A stretch of 10,456 bases of DNA from Acidobacteriota bacterium (lineage in GTDB: Bacteria > Acidobacteriota > Vicinamibacteria > Vicinamibacterales > 2-12-FULL-66-21): assembly GCA_013694845.1 (NCBI GenBank), contig JACDBQ010000464.1:1-10456 (forward strand), in the 5' to 3' direction. Shown here piece after piece: positions 6,465 through 10,456 of the stretch. Numbering within the stretch: position 1 is the first letter of the stretch; every line of letters starts with the position of its first letter. Made by a program: the position numbers and the translations under genes. The notes beneath the pieces are model-generated. The model made no database searches, was not told the origin of the DNA, and was given only the letters and a program-made list of their open reading frames with translations.

Positions 6465-6470
6465 TACGCT
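6465..6470 (+). promoter_or_regulatory. Possible -10 box TACGCT before the ADOP permease
   Basis: TACGCT keeps only the T1, A2 and T6 positions of the -10 consensus. It lies 7 bases before a TTG at 6478 and 25 bases before the ATG at 6496. No Shine-Dalgarno precedes either codon. This repeats the TANNNT-near-start arrangement of the amidase and EF-P-like genes, but the match is weaker and could be chance. Otherwise the 189-bp divergent gap 6289-6477 shows no recognisable site. Confidence 0.25.
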
Positions 6471-6495
6471 TCGTGCCTTGGCTGCCCGCACGGCC

Positions 6496-8937
6496 ATGAT
6501 CGAGGACGTAAGATACGCGGCGCGGAGCGTCGTTCGAGCGAAGGGGCTCACGGCTGCCCTCGTCCTGAGCCTTGCGCTCGGGACCGGGGCGAACGCCGCC
6601 GTCTTCGGCATCGTCTACCGACTGCTGCTCAGCGCACCTGACGGCGTCGCGGATGCCGACAGCCTGGTGTCCATTTACACCAGTGAGTTCAGCGGCGCCC
6701 TATATGGCCGCTCGTCGTACCCCGACCTGCTGGCGATCCGTGACAGCGCATCCCTCGAAGCTGTGGCCGCCATCGACGACTCGACCATCGCCAACGTCCG
6801 GATCGCCTCGCCGCCCGACGATCCCGCCCAGGGCGGGATCACGCAAACCGGCCGGGTTGTTGCGGTGACGGCTGACTTCTTCTCGACGCTGCGGATGCAC
6901 GCCCATGCCGGCCGGCTGCTCGACGCGGCGGACGACACCACCGAACCGCGCGGGGCCGTGATCAGCTACGCGTTCGCCGAGGTCCTCGATGGCGCCGGGA
7001 CCATCGTCGGGCGGACGATCGAAGTGGGACCTGACAGATACCTGGTCGTCGGCGTAAGTCCGCGAAAGTTCAGAGGGCTGCAGGCCGGCAGGACCTCGGA
7101 TGTGTGGGTGCCGATGCCCGGCACGGGGAGCAACAGTCGAGGCGACCGGCGACTCTCGCTGCTCGGTAGACGGCGCGTTCCCCTCGAAGCCGTCCAGCGC
7201 CAGGTCCAGGCACTTGGCGCGGAGCTCGCGGCCGGGTATCCCGACACGAATCGCGGTGCGGTCACGGATCCCGAAGCGCCTCGACAGCTCACCGCGATCG
7301 AGTATTCGCAGCTGGAACCTGAAGCACGATCCGAGACCGCCATCGTCGCCGGCGTCGTGCTCGGCGCGGTCGGGTTGTTGCTGGCGAGCGCCTGCGTGAA
7401 CGCCGGCAGTCTGCTGCTGTCGCGCGCGATGGCACGCCGTCGAGAGCTGGCGGTGAAGATGGCGCTCGGTGCCGGGCGTGCGATGCTGGTGCGGCAGCTG
7501 CTGTACGAAAGCCTGATCGTCTCACTCGCCGCCGGGGTGGTCGGCCTGCTGCTCGCGGCGTGGCTCACGAGCGCGATCCCGGCGCTCTTCACACCCGAGC
7601 AGGCGGATCTCATCGACACCAGCATCGACCCGATGCTGGTGCTGCTCACCGTCGGCATCGCGGCGATCGCCGGAGCATTGTTCGGTATCGCACCGGCGAT
7701 CCACGGCACCGGCGCCTCTGCCGTCCTGGCGCTGCGCGCCGATGCCGGCGGGGTCTCGGAGCAACATGGCGGCAGCCGGATGCGCGCCGCGCTCATCACG
7801 GCGCAGCTCGCGCTCTCCACCGTGCTGCTCATTGCCACCGGGCTTCTGATCACCGGCCTGTCGCACGCGTTGAAGGGAGACTTCGGCGTCAAGGCCGGCA
7901 GCATCGCGATGTTGTCGATGGAGAACCCGGGAGGCGACTGCCGTTCTCACGATCCCGTTCGAGGCGTGCGGTTTCACCATGCGATGGCCGCAACCCTCCC
8001 GAAAGCGCCTGGCGTGCTCGCCGCGGGCTGGGCGTCGACTCCACCGCTCGGCCGCAACAACGTCCGCCGCTACGCCATCCAGGCCGGGGCCAAAGCCCTC
8101 GATCGCGTCGATCTGAACGTTGTCGTCGTGACCCCGGGTTATTTCACGACCCTGGGGATTCCGCTCGTCGAGGGTCGGCTGGTCGACGCCACCGACGGTG
8201 CACTCGCCGAACCGGTGGCCGTGATCGACGAGTTGCTCGCCCGCCGGTACTTCGGCGCTTCGGCTGCAGGCCAGCACCTGCTCACGAGCGACGGGGCTCG
8301 CGTCCGGATCGCCGGGGTCGTGCGAAGCGGACGGTATCGCACGCTGCAGGGGTCCGCAGAACCGACTGTCTACTTACCGTATGCGCAGGAGCACATGCCC
8401 TGCGGATACCTGTTCGTCCGGACTGCGTCCGAACCCGCCACGTCGATCCCGGCCATCACGGGAACGCTCACCAGGATCGACGGCGGCGTCACGATCAGGC
8501 GCGCCACCTCGATCGAACAGCACCTGTCGGAGGCGCTCCTGATCGATCGCCTGGCCACCACCCTCGTCGGGTTGTGCGGCATCATCGCGCTCGTGATGGG
8601 CACGGCCGGGGTGTACGGCGTCATGAGCGACGCTGTCCTCCGCCGTACCAGGGAGATCGGCCTCCGGATGGCGCTTGGCGCCGGTCGACGGCAGGTGGTG
8701 CGGCTGGTGGTGACCGAAGCAATCTACCTGACCGCCGCCGGCGGTATGCTCGGCATCCTCGGCGCACTCACAATCGACCGCATCGTCGACACGTTCATTC
8801 ACGGTCTCCCGGGAGTCGAGGTTCGGACGCTCGCCGCGACGCCGGCTATTCTCAGCGGCGTCGTCGTGCTGGCCGCCGTCGTGCCGATGCGGCGAGCGCT
8901 CCGCGTCAATCCGACGATCGCCCTGCGGGCCGAGTAA
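6496..8937 (+). CDS. ADOP-type ABC permease (MacB/FtsX family, orphan)
   Basis: An 813-aa protein from ATG 6496, chosen because MIEDVRYAARSVVRAKGLTA matches the usual start of this family; a TTG at 6478 would add six residues. The architecture is a duplicated FtsX/MacB permease: TM1 at 18-40, a periplasmic MacB-like core (about 45-280), three TMs (282-304, 336-360, 379-399), then a second unit with TM 431-455, another periplasmic core and three TMs (687-710, 738-758, 781-799). Both FtsX coupling helices are visible, RRRELAVKMALGAGR (314-328) and RRTREIGLRMALGAGR (716-731), and the protein ends in NPTIALRAE. Such permeases work with a separate ATPase as mechanotransmitters for efflux or lipoprotein/peptide release. 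No ABC ATPase is adjacent, typical of the acidobacterial duplicated orphan permease group. The substrate is unknown. Its stop is only 3 bp from the convergent sensor kinase stop. Confidence 0.92.
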   Translation: MIEDVRYAARSVVRAKGLTAALVLSLALGTGANAAVFGIVYRLLLSAPDGVADADSLVSIYTSEFSGALYGRSSYPDLLAIRDSASLEAVAAIDDSTIANVRIASPPDDPAQGGITQTGRVVAVTADFFSTLRMHAHAGRLLDAADDTTEPRGAVISYAFAEVLDGAGTIVGRTIEVGPDRYLVVGVSPRKFRGLQAGRTSDVWVPMPGTGSNSRGDRRLSLLGRRRVPLEAVQRQVQALGAELAAGYPDTNRGAVTDPEAPRQLTAIEYSQLEPEARSETAIVAGVVLGAVGLLLASACVNAGSLLLSRAMARRRELAVKMALGAGRAMLVRQLLYESLIVSLAAGVVGLLLAAWLTSAIPALFTPEQADLIDTSIDPMLVLLTVGIAAIAGALFGIAPAIHGTGASAVLALRADAGGVSEQHGGSRMRAALITAQLALSTVLLIATGLLITGLSHALKGDFGVKAGSIAMLSMENPGGDCRSHDPVRGVRFHHAMAATLPKAPGVLAAGWASTPPLGRNNVRRYAIQAGAKALDRVDLNVVVVTPGYFTTLGIPLVEGRLVDATDGALAEPVAVIDELLARRYFGASAAGQHLLTSDGARVRIAGVVRSGRYRTLQGSAEPTVYLPYAQEHMPCGYLFVRTASEPATSIPAITGTLTRIDGGVTIRRATSIEQHLSEALLIDRLATTLVGLCGIIALVMGTAGVYGVMSDAVLRRTREIGLRMALGAGRRQVVRLVVTEAIYLTAAGGMLGILGALTIDRIVDTFIHGLPGVEVRTLAATPAILSGVVVLAAVVPMRRALRVNPTIALRAE

Positions 8938-8940
8938 CCA

Positions 8941-9942
8941 TCATGTGGCTGCCGGCAGTCGCAGGCGCGCGCGCAGCCCTCCCGCTGGTGCGCTTTCCAG
9001 GCTGATCGAGCCGCCATGGAGCTCGGCCAGGTCGCTGACGATCGCAAGCCCGAAGCCGGAACCTGGCGCCGCTTCGTCGGCGCGCACCCCTCGCTGAAGG
9101 ACGACGCCGCGCATCGCCGGCGCGACGCCAGGCCCGTTGTCTTCCACATCTATTGCGATGGCGTTCGCGACGGCCGTGGACGTGAGGGTCACCTGGGTGC
9201 GGGTCCATTTGCAGGCGTTGTCCAGCAGGTTGCCGAGCATCTCGTCCAGATCCTCCCGCTGGACCCGAACGGTGTGCGCAGGGTTGACGGTGACCGCGAT
9301 CGAAATTCCACGGTCGGCGTGAAGCCGTTGCAGGGTTCGAGCAAGTCCTTCTGCGGAATCGATCACCCGGCACTGGGCCCCCGGCGCGGCGCCGGACGCG
9401 GCCGCGCGGGCGTGGGCGAGGTGATAATCGAGCTGCCGCCGCATCCCCTCGACCAGTCCGCCGATCGTGTCCGCGAGCTCGGTATGACCATCGCTACGCG
9501 CGCGATCGCCGTCGCGCGCCAGGACGGCAAGTGGCGTCTTGAGCCCGTGCGCCAGGTCACCGGCCTTGGCGATCGCGCGACGTACCGCCTGATCGCGGTG
9601 ATCGAGCAGCAGGTTCAGGTCCTCGACCAGCGGCTGCACCTCCACGGGATAGCTGCCGACCACCCGGCGCTCCTTTCCCGAACGAACCTCCGCCAGGCGC
9701 AGGCGCAGGCGATCGAGCGGCGTCAGGGCGCGGCGCACCTGCAGGAAGCCCGCCGCGAGGCAGATCAGGACGACGATCACCAGGAAGGTGCCATGGGAGG
9801 ACGCCGTGCCGTGCAGCATCACCGGGTACTGGCGATACCGAAGCATCAGCACGGTCGAGACGATCACCGCGGCGACGAAGAGCCCGATCGTCCAGAGGAC
9901 GGCGCCGGCCAGGATCCGCGTGCGGACGGACCCCGGACTCAA
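8941..9942 (-). CDS. PhoQ-like membrane sensor histidine kinase
   Basis: A 333-aa protein. The TTG start at 9942 overlaps the regulator stop (TTGA) and has GGAGG 6 bases upstream, which decides the start. Topology: TM1 about 10-33, a very short outer loop of about 17 residues (35-51), TM2 about 52-68, a HAMP-like linker (about 69-120), then HisKA with His132 in LAHGLKTPLAVL. The GLKTPL form, in place of ELRTPL, is typical of the PhoQ subgroup. HATPase_c has N box GNLLDNACKW (237-246), G1 EDNGPGV (267-273) and G2 GSGFGLAI (294-301). It should phosphorylate the upstream OmpR-type regulator. The tiny outer loop argues against the Mg/peptide-binding sensor domain of true PhoQ; sensing may be intramembrane. 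It is translationally coupled to the regulator and converges on the ADOP permease. Confidence 0.92.
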   Translation of the reverse strand: MSPGSVRTRILAGAVLWTIGLFVAAVIVSTVLMLRYRQYPVMLHGTASSHGTFLVIVVLICLAAGFLQVRRALTPLDRLRLRLAEVRSGKERRVVGSYPVEVQPLVEDLNLLLDHRDQAVRRAIAKAGDLAHGLKTPLAVLARDGDRARSDGHTELADTIGGLVEGMRRQLDYHLAHARAAASGAAPGAQCRVIDSAEGLARTLQRLHADRGISIAVTVNPAHTVRVQREDLDEMLGNLLDNACKWTRTQVTLTSTAVANAIAIDVEDNGPGVAPAMRGVVLQRGVRADEAAPGSGFGLAIVSDLAELHGGSISLESAPAGGLRARLRLPAAT

Positions 9943-10456
9943 CCCGCGCCTCCGAGCCGGTAGCCCAGACCTCGCACGGTCTCGATGAGCGAGGCGCCGA
10001 GCTTGCGCCGAAGCCGTCCGATGAACACTTCGACGGTGTTCGACTCACGGTCGAAGTCCTGCGCGTAGATATGTTCGGTGAGCTCTGCCTGCGAAACGAT
10101 CCGGTCGCGGTGGTGCATCAGGTATGAGAGCACGCGGAACTCGAGGCTGGTGAGTTTCACGGGGGCGCCGTCGAGCGTCACCTTCGCGAGCCGCGCGTCC
10201 AGGGCTACCGGGCCGCACCGCAGTTGCGGAGTGATCTGTCCGCTCGCCCGGCGGATCAGCGCCCGCAGGCGCGCCAGAAGCTCCTCCATGCGGAACGGTT
10301 TCGCGACGTAGTCGTCGGCGCCGCTGTCGATTCCCTGCACCTTCTCGTGCCAGCTGCCGCGCGCCGTCAGCACCAGGACCGGGACCGCACTGCCCGACTC
10401 GCGCCACTTGCGGACCAGCGATAGCCCGTCGATCTTCGGCAGCCCCAGGTCCAGCA
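9939..10456 (-). CDS. OmpR/PhoP-family response regulator (partial, N-terminus outside window)
   Basis: 172 codons including the stop are present, with the 5' end beyond the right edge. The visible part begins at the phospho-acceptor strand: Asp in LDLGLPKIDG (codon 10449-10451). It continues through the switch Thr in VLVLTARG and the conserved Lys in DDYVAKPF. An OmpR-type winged helix follows: LTSLEFRVLSYL, then the recognition region SNTVEVFIGRLRRKLG and the closing wing IETVRGLGYRL. It is a DNA-binding transcription regulator activated by the downstream kinase. A GTG at 10373 sits inside the receiver domain and is not a true start. The gene overlaps the kinase gene by 4 bases in the TTGA arrangement, so the two are one operon. 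The target genes are not evident; the convergent permease is not shown to be one. Confidence 0.93.
   Translation of the reverse strand, partial: LDLGLPKIDGLSLVRKWRESGSAVPVLVLTARGSWHEKVQGIDSGADDYVAKPFRMEELLARLRALIRRASGQITPQLRCGPVALDARLAKVTLDGAPVKLTSLEFRVLSYLMHHRDRIVSQAELTEHIYAQDFDRESNTVEVFIGRLRRKLGASLIETVRGLGYRLGGAG
9949..9953 (-). promoter_or_regulatory. GGAGG ribosome binding site inside the regulator gene
   Basis: The minus strand reads GGAGG 6 bases before the TTG at 9942, embedded in the regulator's codons for its final Leu-Gly-Gly-Ala-Gly. It is the strongest Shine-Dalgarno in the window and fixes the start of the sensor kinase. Together with the stop/start overlap it implies coupled translation. 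Confidence 0.75.

Noticed and set aside
6966..8277. Long minus-strand open frames opposite the permease
   Set aside because: They are Ser/Ala/Pro-rich antisense translations without motifs, explained by GC-rich third positions of the permease gene.
7560..9005. 481-codon open frame on the plus strand within the permease gene
   Set aside because: It is a +1 shadow frame of the permease with extreme Arg/Ala/Pro/His composition and no domains. The permease frame has eight TM helices and family motifs.
1..10456. CRISPR array, IS element, tRNA/rRNA or phage genes
   Set aside because: I found no regularly spaced repeats, transposase or integrase motifs, tRNA-like clover leaves or rRNA segments on either strand.

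Overview
The window is a high-GC bacterial chromosome segment that looks like Acidobacteriota, possibly the Vicinamibacteria side. The grounds are an orphan MacB/FtsX-type permease of the ADOP class, a membrane-anchored Ser/Thr kinase with a bacterial N-lobe, a TonB-dependent receptor C-terminus, and dense two-component signalling. This placement rests on gene families, not on a marker gene. I see no mobile elements, RNA genes, CRISPR arrays or prophage genes.

Layout, left to right: (1) the last 44 codons of an outer-membrane TonB-dependent receptor (+). (2) A secreted amidase-signature hydrolase (-) that ends in a C-terminal domain resembling CHRD. (3) Divergent from it, a soluble PAS-GAF-histidine kinase (+) with no adjacent response regulator. 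(4) An elongation factor P-like gene (-) whose tip loop has the PTARG form of EfpL/YeiP instead of the canonical EF-P loop. (5) Upstream of it on the same strand, a Ser/Thr kinase gene whose frame is broken by an apparent one-base loss inside the HRDLKPSN catalytic loop. Its C-terminal extracytoplasmic domain is one I do not recognise. (6) Divergent from that, the eight-TM ADOP permease (+). (7) Converging on the permease with only 3 bp between stops, a PhoP/PhoQ-like regulator-sensor pair (-). The sensor kinase starts at a TTG that overlaps the regulator's stop codon and has a perfect GGAGG inside the regulator's last codons. The regulator runs off the right edge.

The genes do not form one operon. 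The only clear co-transcribed unit is the regulator-kinase pair. The rest is single genes in alternating orientation, with short convergent gaps and divergent promoter gaps of roughly 190-220 bp. The window is rich in signalling (three kinases and one regulator), but no single pathway linking them can be read from the sequence. The best leads are the broken kinase with its unrecognised sensor domain, the EfpL-type loop, the amidase-CHRD fusion, and TANNNT boxes placed so close to start codons that leaderless transcripts are suggested.
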